Shown here piece after piece: positions 34,010 to 44,198 of a stretch of DNA of 64,000 bases (its first letter is position 1; the number at the start of each line of letters is the position of its first letter). This DNA is from Dorea_A amylophila (GTDB lineage: Bacteria > Bacillota > Clostridia > Lachnospirales > Lachnospiraceae), in the NCBI RefSeq assembly GCF_025567265.1, contig NZ_JAOQJW010000011.1:57270-121269 (forward strand), in the 5' to 3' direction. Made by a program: the position numbers and the translations under genes. The notes beneath the pieces were generated by a model. It did not search any database and was not told the DNA's origin. It saw nothing but the letters and a program-made list of their open reading frames with translations.

Positions 34010-35707
34010 ATGAGTGGAATATTAATGATGATCATTGCCATTGTTGTGCTTGGTGGAGCATATCTTCTTTATGGTCGTTATCTCCAGAACAAATGGGGCA
34101 TTGACCCAAATGCCAAAACTCCGGCATATGAGATGGAAGACGGGGTTGACTATGTACCGGCCGATACGAACGTCGTATTCGGTCACCAGTTTGCATCAAT
34201 TGCAGGTGCAGGTCCGATCAACGGACCGATCCAGGCAGCAATCTTCGGATGGCTTCCGGTACTTTTGTGGATCTTAATCGGAGGGGTATTCTTTGGAGCT
34301 GTTCAGGATTTCGCATCTATGTATGCATCTGTAAAGAATAAAGGACGTACAATCGGATATATCATCGAAGAATATATCGGAAAATTAGGTAAGAAATTAT
34401 TCCTGTTATTCTGCTGGCTGTTTTGTATTCTGGTCGTTGCAGCTTTTGCTGATGTTGTAGCCGGAACTTTTAATGGATTCTCAGTAAGTGAAGCCGGAAA
34501 AGTAACAAAAATTGCAGCTAACGGTGCAGTCGCAACTACTTCTATGATATTTATCTTAGAAGCAGTCGGACTTGGAATGTTTTTGAAGTATACGAAATTC
34601 AACAAGTGGATTAATACAGCGGTTGCAATCGTATTATTGGTAGCAGCAATCGCACTGGGACTTCACTTCCCAATGTATGTAGGACTGGATGCATGGCATC
34701 TCATCATCTTCGTTTACATCCTGATTGCCAGTGTCGCTCCTGTATGGGCACTTCTTCAGCCTCGTGACTATCTGAATAGTTACCTTTTGATTTTTATGAT
34801 TGTTGGTGCGATTGTTGGTGTATTTGTAGCAAATCCATCTTGTAACCTTCAGGCATTCACAAGCTTTAACGTAGATGGACAGTATATGTTCCCAATCTTA
34901 TTTGTAACGATCGCTTGTGGTGCGGTTTCCGGCTTCCATTCACTGGTATCTTCCGGTACAGCATCCAAACAGATTAAGAATGAGAAGAACATGCTTCCTG
35001 TATCATTCGGAGCAATGTTAATGGAAAGTATGCTTGCAGTTATTGCACTGATCGCAGTTGCATCTTTTGCCAAAGGTGAAGCAGCAGCACAGGGACTGAC
35101 AACACAGCCTCAGATTTTCGCCGGAGCGATTGCGAACTTCCTGTCAGTCATCGGACTGCCACACTCTCTTGTATTTACGCTGATCAATCTGGCAGTATCC
35201 GCATTTGCACTGACTTCTCTGGATTCTGTAGCCAGAGTAGGCCGTCTGTCATTCCAGGAATTCTTCCTCGATGATGATGTAGATCAGGATAACATGAGTC
35301 CATTCTTAAAAGTGGTAACGAATAAATACTTTGCAACGGTTATTACACTGGTACTTGCATATTTCCTGACAAAAGTCGGTTATGCAGAGATCTGGCCTTT
35401 ATTCGGTTCAGCCAACCAGTTGTTATCTGTACTGGCACTGGTAGCTTGTGCGGTATTCCTTAAGAAAACGAAGCGCAAGGGATTCATGCTCTGGGGACCA
35501 ATGGTATTCATGATGGCTGTTACATTTACAGCACTTGGTATGACGATCGTGAAACTGACAAAAGCATTCCTGACAACAGGGCTGGATCTTGGAAATACAT
35601 TACAGCTGATTTTTGCCGTATTGCTTCTGATCCTTGGTGTGTTGGTTGCAATCCAGGGTGTAAAGAAACTTCTTGAAAAAACAGATGATAAGAAAGCAAC
35701 AGCTTAA
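34010..35707 (+). CDS. cstA: Carbon starvation protein A (CstA-like transporter)
   Basis: 565 residues, many membrane spans. Hallmarks: GGAYLLYGRYLQNKWGIDP, VFGHQFASIAGAGPINGP, SGFHSLVSSGTASKQI and a C-terminal span cluster. Family members take up pyruvate or peptides. The true start is ATG 34010 with AGAAGAGG upstream; in-frame codons further upstream belong to the T-box terminator. Control by a T-box points to a link with amino-acid supply, which fits a peptide or amino-acid related role. Confidence 0.9.
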   Translation: MSGILMMIIAIVVLGGAYLLYGRYLQNKWGIDPNAKTPAYEMEDGVDYVPADTNVVFGHQFASIAGAGPINGPIQAAIFGWLPVLLWILIGGVFFGAVQDFASMYASVKNKGRTIGYIIEEYIGKLGKKLFLLFCWLFCILVVAAFADVVAGTFNGFSVSEAGKVTKIAANGAVATTSMIFILEAVGLGMFLKYTKFNKWINTAVAIVLLVAAIALGLHFPMYVGLDAWHLIIFVYILIASVAPVWALLQPRDYLNSYLLIFMIVGAIVGVFVANPSCNLQAFTSFNVDGQYMFPILFVTIACGAVSGFHSLVSSGTASKQIKNEKNMLPVSFGAMLMESMLAVIALIAVASFAKGEAAAQGLTTQPQIFAGAIANFLSVIGLPHSLVFTLINLAVSAFALTSLDSVARVGRLSFQEFFLDDDVDQDNMSPFLKVVTNKYFATVITLVLAYFLTKVGYAEIWPLFGSANQLLSVLALVACAVFLKKTKRKGFMLWGPMVFMMAVTFTALGMTIVKLTKAFLTTGLDLGNTLQLIFAVLLLILGVLVAIQGVKKLLEKTDDKKATA

Positions 35708-35742
35708 TCATTATTTTATTCGTAATAAGAACATATAAGAGA

Positions 35743-35785
35743 AACTGTGATAATAGCGTGAAGGTTATTATCGCAGTTTTTTTGT
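35743..35785 (+). terminator. Terminator of cstA
   Basis: AACTGTGATAATA (35743-35755) pairs with TTATTATCGCAGTT (35765-35778), followed by a T-run. Confidence 0.82.
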
Positions 35786-35979
35786 TTTATATTATATATA
35801 GTAGAGACAGATTCTGCACAATTGGATAAAGTGTATAAAAAAATATAGATCAATATAAAAATATTGATAATTAATCCAAAAATATTCTATGTCAAAAAAA
35901 TAGTGTTGTAATTATAATGAGATTAGTCAATGAGTTAGACGCGATTAAAAACAAAACGCACAAAACAGGAGGAAAGAAA

Positions 35980-37263
35980 ATGAAAAAGAAAAAAGTATTT
36001 GCACTCATGATGGCAGCAACACTTGCATTATCACTGGCAGGCTGCGGAGGATCTTCGTCAGGTGATTCAAAATCATCAGGATCTTCAGACAGCAGTTCTG
36101 TAGCCAATAAGGACAAACCGCTTTGCTGGTTTAACCGTCAACCTTCTAATAGTTCAACAGGGGAATTGGACAAAGAAGCGTTGAATTTCAACAAAGATAC
36201 TTATTATGTAGGATTTGATGCTAATCAGGGAGCAGAACTTCAGGGAGAGATGGTTGTTGATTATATCAAAGCAAATGCTGATAAGATTGACAGAAATGGT
36301 GATGGAGTTATCGGATACGTACTTGCAATCGGTGACATCGGACATAATGATTCTATCGCACGTACACGTGGTGTTCGTGCGGCACTTGGAACAGGAGTTA
36401 AAGAAGGTGACGAAGTTGCTTCCAAGCCGGCAGGAACAAACGTAGACGGAAAAGCAAAAGTTGTCCAGGATGCTAAGATTGATGTAGACGGAAAAGAATT
36501 TACAGTCCGTGAACTTGCTTCTCAGGAAATGAAGAACTCAGCAGGGGCAACATGGGATGCGGCTACAGCAGGTAACGCAATCGGAACATGGGAAGCTTCT
36601 TTCGGAGATCAGATCGATATTGTTGTTTCTAACAATGATGGTATGGGAATGTCAATGTTTAATGCATGGGCAAAAGATAACAAAGTTCCTACATTCGGAT
36701 ATGATGCAAACAGTGACGCTGTTGCAGCAATCGCTGAAGGATACGGCGGAACAATCTCTCAGCATGCAGATGTTCAGGCTTATCTGACATTAAGAGTACT
36801 CCGTAACGCACTTGACGGAGCAGACGTTGATACAGGTATTGGTACAGCAGATGATGCCGGTAACTGCCTGACAGAAGGTGAAGATTACAGATACAGCGAA
36901 GAAGACAGATCTTACTACGCATTAAATGTTGCAGTAACAGCTGATAATTACAAAGACTTTACAGATTCAACAAAGATTTATGACAAAGTGTCAAAACAGC
37001 TTGATTCAAGCAAGAGTCCATCTAAGAAAGTATGGCTTGATATTTACAATGCATCAGACAACTTCCTGAGCTCAACATACCAGCCACTTCTTGAGAACTA
37101 TGATGATCTCCTTAACCTGAAGGTTGATTACATCGGTGGAGATGGACAGACAGAGTCAAACATCACAAACCGTCTCGGAAATCCAAACGAATATGATGCA
37201 TTTGCAATTAACATGGTTAAGACAGACAATGCATCAGCATACACATCACTTCTCTCAAAATAA
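35980..37263 (+). CDS. Galactose/glucose-binding lipoprotein, circularly permuted MglB-like
   Basis: 427 residues. Lipoprotein signal with Cys22 (LSLAGC), then a Ser-rich linker. The fold then begins in the middle of a normal MglB at PLCWFNRQPS. It runs on through YYVGFDANQGAELQGE, the calcium-like loop DRNGDG (104-109), GHNDSIARTR (H122, D124, R128), ATWDAAT (W192), VSNNDGM (N218/N219) and TFGYDAN (D242) to the usual end YYALNVAVT. After a linker (about 325-348) it finishes with what is normally the N-terminus: VWLDIYNASDNFLSS (D360, F362) and FAINMVKTD (N411). All usual sugar contacts are there, in rotated order. It starts the importer operon. Start with AGGAGG. Confidence 0.88.
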   Translation: MKKKKVFALMMAATLALSLAGCGGSSSGDSKSSGSSDSSSVANKDKPLCWFNRQPSNSSTGELDKEALNFNKDTYYVGFDANQGAELQGEMVVDYIKANADKIDRNGDGVIGYVLAIGDIGHNDSIARTRGVRAALGTGVKEGDEVASKPAGTNVDGKAKVVQDAKIDVDGKEFTVRELASQEMKNSAGATWDAATAGNAIGTWEASFGDQIDIVVSNNDGMGMSMFNAWAKDNKVPTFGYDANSDAVAAIAEGYGGTISQHADVQAYLTLRVLRNALDGADVDTGIGTADDAGNCLTEGEDYRYSEEDRSYYALNVAVTADNYKDFTDSTKIYDKVSKQLDSSKSPSKKVWLDIYNASDNFLSSTYQPLLENYDDLLNLKVDYIGGDGQTESNITNRLGNPNEYDAFAINMVKTDNASAYTSLLSK

Positions 37264-37348
37264 GAGACTGGTTAAATGGTAAATGAATGAAACGCAGAGG
37301 GGTGTCAGAGATGATACCCTTCTTTCATCAAGAAAAGGAAGCAGAGTT

Positions 37349-38857
37349 ATGACAGTAGATAAGAATAAATACATCTTATCGATCAATGGCATGAGTAAGT
37401 CATTCGGTAGAAACAAAGTTCTGAAACATATAAGCCTGAATGTCAAACCTGGGACCATTATGGGACTTATGGGTGAAAACGGTGCCGGAAAATCGACAAT
37501 GATGAAATGTCTCTTTGGTACTTATCAGAAAGATGAGGGGACAATTATATTAGACGGCAGAGAAGTAAATTTCTCGGGACCAAAAGATGCACTGGAAAAC
37601 GGAGTAGCGATGGTACACCAGGAATTGAACCAATGTCTTGAAAGAAGCGTTGTAGATAATATGTTTCTTGGACGATATCCAAAGAATTCTTTTGGAATTG
37701 TCGATGAAGGAAGAATGAAAAAGGAAACTGCAAATCTCTTCAGACAGCTTGGAATCACAGCAAATCTGACACAGCCAATGAAAAAAATGTCTGTGTCCCA
37801 GCGGCAGATGTGTGAGATTGCAAAAGCTATTTCCTATCATTCCAAAGTAATTGTACTGGATGAACCAACCTCATCCCTGACAGCACCGGAAGTTGAGAAA
37901 CTTTTCAAGATGATGCGTCAGTTGAAAGCACAGGGAATTTCGCTGATATATATATCACATAAGATGGATGAGATATTCAATATATGTGATGAGATATCTG
38001 TGCTCAGAGATGGTAGTCTGGTTATGACAAAAGAGTGCAAAGATACAGATATGAATGAACTGATATCGGCAATGGTTGGGCGCTCGCTGGATAACAGATT
38101 TCCACCTGTTGACAATGAGCCCGGAGAGAAGATTCTCTCTGTACAGAATCTTTCGTCAAAATATGCACCAAAGATTCAAAATGTATCCTTTGATATCAGA
38201 AAAGGAGAAATATTTGGATTTTACGGTCTGGTTGGTGCCGGACGTACGGAACTTTTAGAAACAATCTTCGGAATCCGCACAAGAGCAGAAGGAAATGTAA
38301 TATACGATGGAAAGATCATGAACTTTTCATCGCCGAGAGATGCAATGGATCATGGATTTGCCCTGATCACAGAAGAAAGAAAAGCTAATGGTCTGTTCTT
38401 AAAAGGCGATATTACATTTAATACGACCATCGCTAACATGAACCATTATAAGAATGGTGCAGTGCTGTCACATGACAGAATGGTACGTGCAACTGCGGAA
38501 GAGATTAAAATCATGCATACAAAGTGTATGGGCCCGGATGATATGATCACAAGTCTTTCCGGAGGAAATCAGCAGAAGGTAATCTTCGGAAAATGGCTGG
38601 AGCGTTCACCGAGTGTATTCATGATGGATGATCCGACACGAGGAATTGATGTTGGTGCGAAATATGAGATTTACGAACTGATCATCAATATGGCAAAGCA
38701 GGGGAAAACAATTATTGTTGTATCTTCTGAGATGCCGGAGATTCTTGGTATTACGAACCGTATCGGTGTTATGTCAAACGGACGACTGGCCGGAATCGTA
38801 AATACAAAAGAGACGAACCAGGAAGAATTATTGAGACTCAGTGCAAAATATCTGTAA
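37349..38857 (+). CDS. mglA: Sugar ABC transporter ATPase, MglA-like
   Basis: About 502 residues with two ATPase domains. The first has GENGAGKST, VSQRQM as its signature and VLDEPTSS. The second has a degenerate P-loop (GLVGAGRTE), LSGGNQQK and FMMDDPTRG, as is normal for the MglA/RbsA class. I chose ATG 37349 (AAGGAAGCAGAG upstream) over the in-frame ATG at 37283. It powers the importer with the binding protein upstream and the permease downstream. Confidence 0.94.
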   Translation: MTVDKNKYILSINGMSKSFGRNKVLKHISLNVKPGTIMGLMGENGAGKSTMMKCLFGTYQKDEGTIILDGREVNFSGPKDALENGVAMVHQELNQCLERSVVDNMFLGRYPKNSFGIVDEGRMKKETANLFRQLGITANLTQPMKKMSVSQRQMCEIAKAISYHSKVIVLDEPTSSLTAPEVEKLFKMMRQLKAQGISLIYISHKMDEIFNICDEISVLRDGSLVMTKECKDTDMNELISAMVGRSLDNRFPPVDNEPGEKILSVQNLSSKYAPKIQNVSFDIRKGEIFGFYGLVGAGRTELLETIFGIRTRAEGNVIYDGKIMNFSSPRDAMDHGFALITEERKANGLFLKGDITFNTTIANMNHYKNGAVLSHDRMVRATAEEIKIMHTKCMGPDDMITSLSGGNQQKVIFGKWLERSPSVFMMDDPTRGIDVGAKYEIYELIINMAKQGKTIIVVSSEMPEILGITNRIGVMSNGRLAGIVNTKETNQEELLRLSAKYL

Positions 38858-38875
38858 CAGAGAGGGGTATGGAAG

Positions 38876-40528
38876 ATGGCAGAAAAAAGCATTATCATTT
38901 CGGCTGAAGAAGAAGCAATACTTTTGAAACCGATTGACGAATATGTTGGAAAAATACAGGAGCAGATCGATGCACTGCGTGTGGAAGGATCTGACAAAGT
39001 CAACAGTTTAAAAAATCAGATTGCAATAGCAAAAGAGAATAAGAACTTAACAAAAGAAGAACAGAATAAGATTATCGGGGAATGTAAGAAGAATCTGGAG
39101 AAGGCAAAAGCGACAGAAGATGCAAATAAACAGCAGATTGCAAAACTGATCGCAGATGCTGAAGGTTTTCTTTCCAAACATTACAACAGTGAGTATTATA
39201 ACATTGTTGCAAAGAGCTGCGAAGCAGAGAAAAAAGCGGAAAACAGTAATTTTGAAAAATTAAAAGCGGATCTGCAGGAAGAACATAAGAAGGCAGTCAG
39301 CAGCCTGAAAGATGCAGAAGAGATCAAAGCTGAAAAATACACATATAAGAATAAATTATATGATGCGCAGATGACACATGAGTCCAGGCTCCAGGAGATC
39401 AAGGATAGAAAACATGATGCATACATGCATAAGTTCCACCTGATCGATCTGCTCAGAATGTCAAAATATACATTTGCACAGAAGCAGGCACAGAATTTTG
39501 AAAATTACAAGTACACATTTAATATGACACAGTTCCTGTATAAGAACGGTCTGTATATTGTAATTATCATGATCTTTATCGCATTGTGTATTATTACACC
39601 ATTCGTGAAAAATACACAGCTTTTTACAACCACAAACATCCTTAACATTTTGCAGCAGGCTTCACCGCGAATGTTCCTTGCACTTGGAGTTGCCGGTCTG
39701 ATCCTTCTGACAGGTACAGACCTTTCTGTAGGACGTATGGTTGGTATGGGTATGGTTACAGCAACCATTATCATGCATAACGGAATTAACACAGGTACTG
39801 TGTTTGGACATGTTTTTGATTTTTCGGGTATGGCACCGGCATCAAGAGCTATATTAGCATTATGTGTGTGTATACTTTTCACAACTGTATTTGCAATGAC
39901 AGCCGGATTTTTCATGGCAAGATTTAAGATGCATCCATTTATTTCAACGATGGCAAATATGTTGATCATCTTTGGTCTTGTTACATATGCTACAAAAGGA
40001 GTTTCTTTTGGTGCGATTGATCCGACAATTCCAAATATTTTTATTCCACAGGCAGGACGTTTTCCGATGATTATTTTATGGGCAGTAGTTGCGATTGCTG
40101 TTGTATGGTTTATCTGGAATAAGACAACATTTGGAAAAAATTTATATGCAGTTGGTGGAAATCCAGAGGCGGCAGCTGTATCAGGAATCTCGGTATTTAA
40201 AGTAACGATGGGAGCATTTATCCTTGCAGGTATCCTTTATGGATTCGGTTCATGGCTGGAGTGTGTACGAATGGTTGGATCCGGTAGTGCCGCTTACGGA
40301 CAGGGATGGGATATGGACGCCATTGCAGCCTGCGTAGTTGGTGGAGTTTCCTTTACCGGTGGTATTGGTAAGATATCGGGAGTTGTGACAGGTGTACTGA
40401 TCTTTACATCATTGACCTATTCTTTGACGGTTCTTGGTATTGATACAAACCTTCAGTTTATTTTTGAAGGTATCATTATTCTGGCAGCAGTAACACTTGA
40501 CTGTCTGAAATATGTACAGAAGAAATAA
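38876..40528 (+). CDS. mglC: Sugar ABC permease, MglC-like, with long N-terminal coiled coil
   Basis: 550 residues against about 336 for E. coli MglC. The membrane part from about 215 has the family features TGTDLSVGRMVGMG, HPFISTMANMLI, YAVGGNPEAAAVSGI and VGGVSFTGGIGK. The first 214 residues are highly charged, Lys/Glu-rich and helical (KNQIAIAKENKNLTKEEQ, LQEEHKKAVSSLKDAEE). They have no membrane span, so they form a cytoplasmic coiled coil. The start has AGAGAGGGG. The extra domain may bind MglA or another cytosolic partner; that is inference. Confidence 0.9.
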   Translation: MAEKSIIISAEEEAILLKPIDEYVGKIQEQIDALRVEGSDKVNSLKNQIAIAKENKNLTKEEQNKIIGECKKNLEKAKATEDANKQQIAKLIADAEGFLSKHYNSEYYNIVAKSCEAEKKAENSNFEKLKADLQEEHKKAVSSLKDAEEIKAEKYTYKNKLYDAQMTHESRLQEIKDRKHDAYMHKFHLIDLLRMSKYTFAQKQAQNFENYKYTFNMTQFLYKNGLYIVIIMIFIALCIITPFVKNTQLFTTTNILNILQQASPRMFLALGVAGLILLTGTDLSVGRMVGMGMVTATIIMHNGINTGTVFGHVFDFSGMAPASRAILALCVCILFTTVFAMTAGFFMARFKMHPFISTMANMLIIFGLVTYATKGVSFGAIDPTIPNIFIPQAGRFPMIILWAVVAIAVVWFIWNKTTFGKNLYAVGGNPEAAAVSGISVFKVTMGAFILAGILYGFGSWLECVRMVGSGSAAYGQGWDMDAIAACVVGGVSFTGGIGKISGVVTGVLIFTSLTYSLTVLGIDTNLQFIFEGIIILAAVTLDCLKYVQKK

Positions 40529-40561
40529 TAAATAAAAGACTGTTTATACAAAAAGAAGTAG

Positions 40562-40601
40562 ACCGTCCTGCTCATCGGAAAGATGAAAGGGACGGTTTTT
40601 T
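40562..40601 (+). terminator. Terminator of the sugar importer operon
   Basis: ACCGTCC with GGGACGGT, inner stem TCATC/GATGA, then TTTTTT. Confidence 0.82.
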
Positions 40602-40735
40602 CAACATGATGCGTTCGAAAGGAATTTGTGAGTAAAAAAATTTTGAAGGCAGATTTTGTATTTGGATATGTTATAAGAGACGTAAATTTGTTATACTGGA
40701 ATAAACGTATAGCGGCCATGAAAAAGGGGAAAAAG

Positions 40736-42319
40736 ATGGAACGATATAAAGTGATTCTCGTAGATGATGAAGCCGAAGTCATCGATATGATAGAGAAAAA
40801 AATTCATTGGAATGATCTGGGGTTTGAGGTGGCAGGAAGTGCGACAAATGGGGTGAAAGCACTGGAATTAGTAGAAAAACTCCAGCCGGATGTGGTGCTG
40901 ACGGATATTAAGATGCCTTATATGGACGGGTTAGAGTTATCCAGAAGGCTGAATCGGGAATATCCGAATATTTATATCATGCTCTGTACGGGATTTGATG
41001 AGTTTGAATATGCGAAAGAAGCAGTGCATTTGGAAATCAAGGAATATATGCTCAAACCGGTCAATGCAACAGAATTGTCAGAAAGTCTGACTAATCTGAA
41101 ACATACGCTGGACAGGGAAAGAGAAGAAAAATTAAATGATTATTTTCAGGAAGTACTTCCGAAATTACAGTCCAATTTTTTTATTTCATTAATTGAAGGA
41201 AGAGTAGAAAAACATGATTATGAAAGGTTTTTACAGGCATATCAGGTAGATATGAAAGGACCTCTCTTTGGTTGTGTAATCTTCCACACATCGGAGAACC
41301 ATGTGCCAGAAGGCATGAACCCACTGCTTTTATCCATGTCGGTAGAAAGAGAGATCAAGCAGAGACTGATGGATCAGTGGAACTGTCGAGAATTTATATA
41401 TATGGGAAATACACTGCTGATTCTGGAACTGGATGCGGAAGATAAGATTACCCAGATAACAGATGCCTGTGACAGATTCTGTCGGTGGGCGTACCGCATC
41501 ATGGGTGCAGTTGTTACAGCGGGAATCGGAACCGTGTGTGACAGCCTGTATGAGATCAGTCTTTCCTATGAACGGGCAAGAGAAGCAGTTTCTTACAGGG
41601 TTTTATACGGAACAAAACGAGCAATTAATATTGGAGAGATTGTTCCGAAGGAACAGATCAAACCGGTTCAGTCAGAAGAGTCAAGGATGCAGACGCTATT
41701 TCGTGCAATTCGTATAGGAGATTCGGCAGAGATAGAGCGGGCAGCACATGGAGAGATGGAAAAGCTTCATAAAAATACAGAAACCATGAGTCAGTATAAT
41801 CTTGCTACAATGGAGATCGTCAGTGGATTTTTTAAGTTCTGTACAGATAATTCGCTGGATTTCAATAAAATATCCGGTAATATGCAGAATATTTATGAAA
41901 AAGTATCGCAGATGGATGAGAGTTCACTGACAGCATGGATTGTGCAGATGTCGGAAACGATCAGTGAAAAGCTGAAATGTGCAAGAAACAGTTCTGCCAG
42001 ACGGCTCATTCTGGAAGCACAGAACATTGTGCAAGAAAGGTATATGGAGGCGGATATATCATTGGACGAGGTATGTGCGGTTCTCGGTGTATCGAATTCT
42101 TATTTTTCTTCTGTATTTAAAAAAGAAGCGGGAAAATCGTTTATCTCTTATTTAACAGATTACAGAATGGATATTGCGGCAGAGATGATATTAAATACAG
42201 ATGAGAAAAGTTACACAATAGCAGAAAAAGTAGGGTATCTCGATGCCAATTACTTTAGTTATGTATTTAAAAAGAAGTTTGGAGTTTCTCCTTCGAAGTA
42301 TAGAGCATCTGTAAAGTAG
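40736..42319 (+). CDS. Response regulator, receiver plus AraC domain (YesN type)
   Basis: About 528 residues. The receiver domain has VDDEAEV, the phospho-acceptor Asp in VLTDIKMPYMDG and the Lys in MLKPVNA. A middle region of unknown fold is followed by a C-terminal AraC helix-turn-helix pair (EADISLDEVCAVLGVSNSYF, YTIAEKVGYLDANYFSYVFK). ATG 40736 is preferred because AAGGGGA lies just before it. First gene of an operon with a kinase and two sugar-binding proteins, next to the importer it most likely controls. Confidence 0.92.
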   Translation: MERYKVILVDDEAEVIDMIEKKIHWNDLGFEVAGSATNGVKALELVEKLQPDVVLTDIKMPYMDGLELSRRLNREYPNIYIMLCTGFDEFEYAKEAVHLEIKEYMLKPVNATELSESLTNLKHTLDREREEKLNDYFQEVLPKLQSNFFISLIEGRVEKHDYERFLQAYQVDMKGPLFGCVIFHTSENHVPEGMNPLLLSMSVEREIKQRLMDQWNCREFIYMGNTLLILELDAEDKITQITDACDRFCRWAYRIMGAVVTAGIGTVCDSLYEISLSYERAREAVSYRVLYGTKRAINIGEIVPKEQIKPVQSEESRMQTLFRAIRIGDSAEIERAAHGEMEKLHKNTETMSQYNLATMEIVSGFFKFCTDNSLDFNKISGNMQNIYEKVSQMDESSLTAWIVQMSETISEKLKCARNSSARRLILEAQNIVQERYMEADISLDEVCAVLGVSNSYFSSVFKKEAGKSFISYLTDYRMDIAAEMILNTDEKSYTIAEKVGYLDANYFSYVFKKKFGVSPSKYRASVK

Positions 42320-42326
42320 AACAGTA

Positions 42327-44198
42327 ATGCGTATGAAGGGAACAGGAAAAAGCGTGAAAAAAAGAAAAAAAGATTCGGATTTAAAAGAAAATGTTGTATT
42401 TAATATACAGTCGATCATCATGTCTGTTCTTATGGCGATTACACTTGTCACGATTGTAACTATGGGATTCCTTTTGTATCAAAGATTTAAGCTTGCGATT
42501 GATAAGATGGCAGTATCAAATACAGAGGCGACGGTGGAAAGCACAGTAGACAGGGTGAATTCGGACCTGTTAGATATCCGGCAGATTTTTGATGCAGCGA
42601 ATTATAATATCGTTCAGGAATTTGATATATCCAGCGAAAAATTTGCTGAACAGTTCAGCTTATTATATGAGGTGAATTCGGATAAAATCGAGAGTCTGGC
42701 ATTATATGGGAATGAAGGCCGGTTGATTGCTTCGGAACCGGTTGCTGTTGAAAAAGAAAATATAGATGTAAAAGGACAGGACTGGTATAAGAATGCCGAG
42801 AGTGCAATTGAAAATGTACATTTTTCCATTCCGCATATTCAGAATTTGTATGAAGATGGTCTGTATCGTTATCATTGGGTTGTTTCACTGAGCCGTTACG
42901 TGGATATAAACGATGGGGAGATTCCGGGAAGCGGAGTCCTTCTTGTAGATATGAAATATTCGGTGATCGAAGATGTCTTAAAGCAGATTAATGATTCTTC
43001 GGAAGGAATCTATTATTATATGATCAGTCGTGACGGACAGATGATCTATCATCCGAGAAAAACAGAGATGGCCAGAGGACTGTTTGAAGAGAATAGTCTG
43101 AAGGCTTCCGGGTATGAGGAGGGCACTTATGAGATCACAACAAATGGACACAAGGAAAGTGTAGTGGTTGGCAACATTGCCTATACAGGATGGAAAATGA
43201 TTGGAGTTGTACCGGAGAGCGTGCAGACTGCAAGAATTAACAATTTCAGATATTATATCTTTACAACAATCATGGTTCTTATGATGATGCTTCTGGAAGG
43301 AAACAGGCTGATTTCCAGAAAAATATCCAAACCGATTCGGAAACTGGATGAATCGGTTAAAACATATGAAGCAGGAGGAAAAACGGATATTTACATAGGA
43401 GGTTCTTCAGAAATACGACATTTGGGTTATTCTGTTCAAAGATCATATGAACGGATTGAGACGCTTATGGAGGAAATTATCCGTCAGCAGAATGAACGGA
43501 GAAAAAGTGAACTGGATGCATTACAAAGTCAGATTAATCCACATTTTCTGTATAATACACTGGAATCTATTACCTGGATGATCGAAGCACAGAAAAATGA
43601 AGAAGCAGTTATTATGATCTCCGAACTGGCAAAGCTTTTAAGAGTCAGTTTATCCCGCGGAAAGACGATCATTCCGGTTAAAGATGAACTTCAGCACAGC
43701 AGAAGCTATATGAATATCCAGCTTGTGCGTTATAAAGAACGTTTTCAAATGGAATTTCAGACGGATAAAGAGATAGAAGATTATTGTATTGTAAAATTAG
43801 TCATTCAGCCGATTCTCGAAAATGCAATTTATTACGGCGTGGGAAATATGGATGAGGACGATGAAGGAAAAATCACAGTCCGGGGAGAAAAGAAAGAAGA
43901 CGATATTTACATTATTATAGAAGATAATGGAATGGGAATGCGAAAAGAAGTTCTGGAAAATATCCTGAAAGATAACAATAAAGTTCCAAAACATGGTTCG
44001 GGTGTTGGCGTGATCAATGTGCATTCCAGAATTCAGCTGATGTTTGGTGAGCAATATGGCCTGGAGATATATAGTGAACCGGATGAGGGGACCAGGGTTG
44101 TTATCCATATACCGGCAATTCCATATACAAAGGAGAATGCAGAACAATTGGAGATGCAGAAATATATACAGGGGAGGGATGTAGATGAAAAAGAATAA
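42327..44198 (+). CDS. Sensor histidine kinase (YesM type)
   Basis: About 623 residues. One membrane span near 30-50, an extracellular Cache-like sensor (about 55-300), a second span near 305-325, HAMP (RKISKPIRKLDESV), then the His_kinase domain with QSQINPHFLYNTLESI (phospho-His). The HATPase domain has ILENAIYYGV and DNGMGM. A GTG at 42354 with AGGGAACAGG upstream is an alternative start. Its partner regulator is directly upstream. It overlaps the next gene by 14 nt. Confidence 0.92.
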   Translation: MRMKGTGKSVKKRKKDSDLKENVVFNIQSIIMSVLMAITLVTIVTMGFLLYQRFKLAIDKMAVSNTEATVESTVDRVNSDLLDIRQIFDAANYNIVQEFDISSEKFAEQFSLLYEVNSDKIESLALYGNEGRLIASEPVAVEKENIDVKGQDWYKNAESAIENVHFSIPHIQNLYEDGLYRYHWVVSLSRYVDINDGEIPGSGVLLVDMKYSVIEDVLKQINDSSEGIYYYMISRDGQMIYHPRKTEMARGLFEENSLKASGYEEGTYEITTNGHKESVVVGNIAYTGWKMIGVVPESVQTARINNFRYYIFTTIMVLMMMLLEGNRLISRKISKPIRKLDESVKTYEAGGKTDIYIGGSSEIRHLGYSVQRSYERIETLMEEIIRQQNERRKSELDALQSQINPHFLYNTLESITWMIEAQKNEEAVIMISELAKLLRVSLSRGKTIIPVKDELQHSRSYMNIQLVRYKERFQMEFQTDKEIEDYCIVKLVIQPILENAIYYGVGNMDEDDEGKITVRGEKKEDDIYIIIEDNGMGMRKEVLENILKDNNKVPKHGSGVGVINVHSRIQLMFGEQYGLEIYSEPDEGTRVVIHIPAIPYTKENAEQLEMQKYIQGRDVDEKE

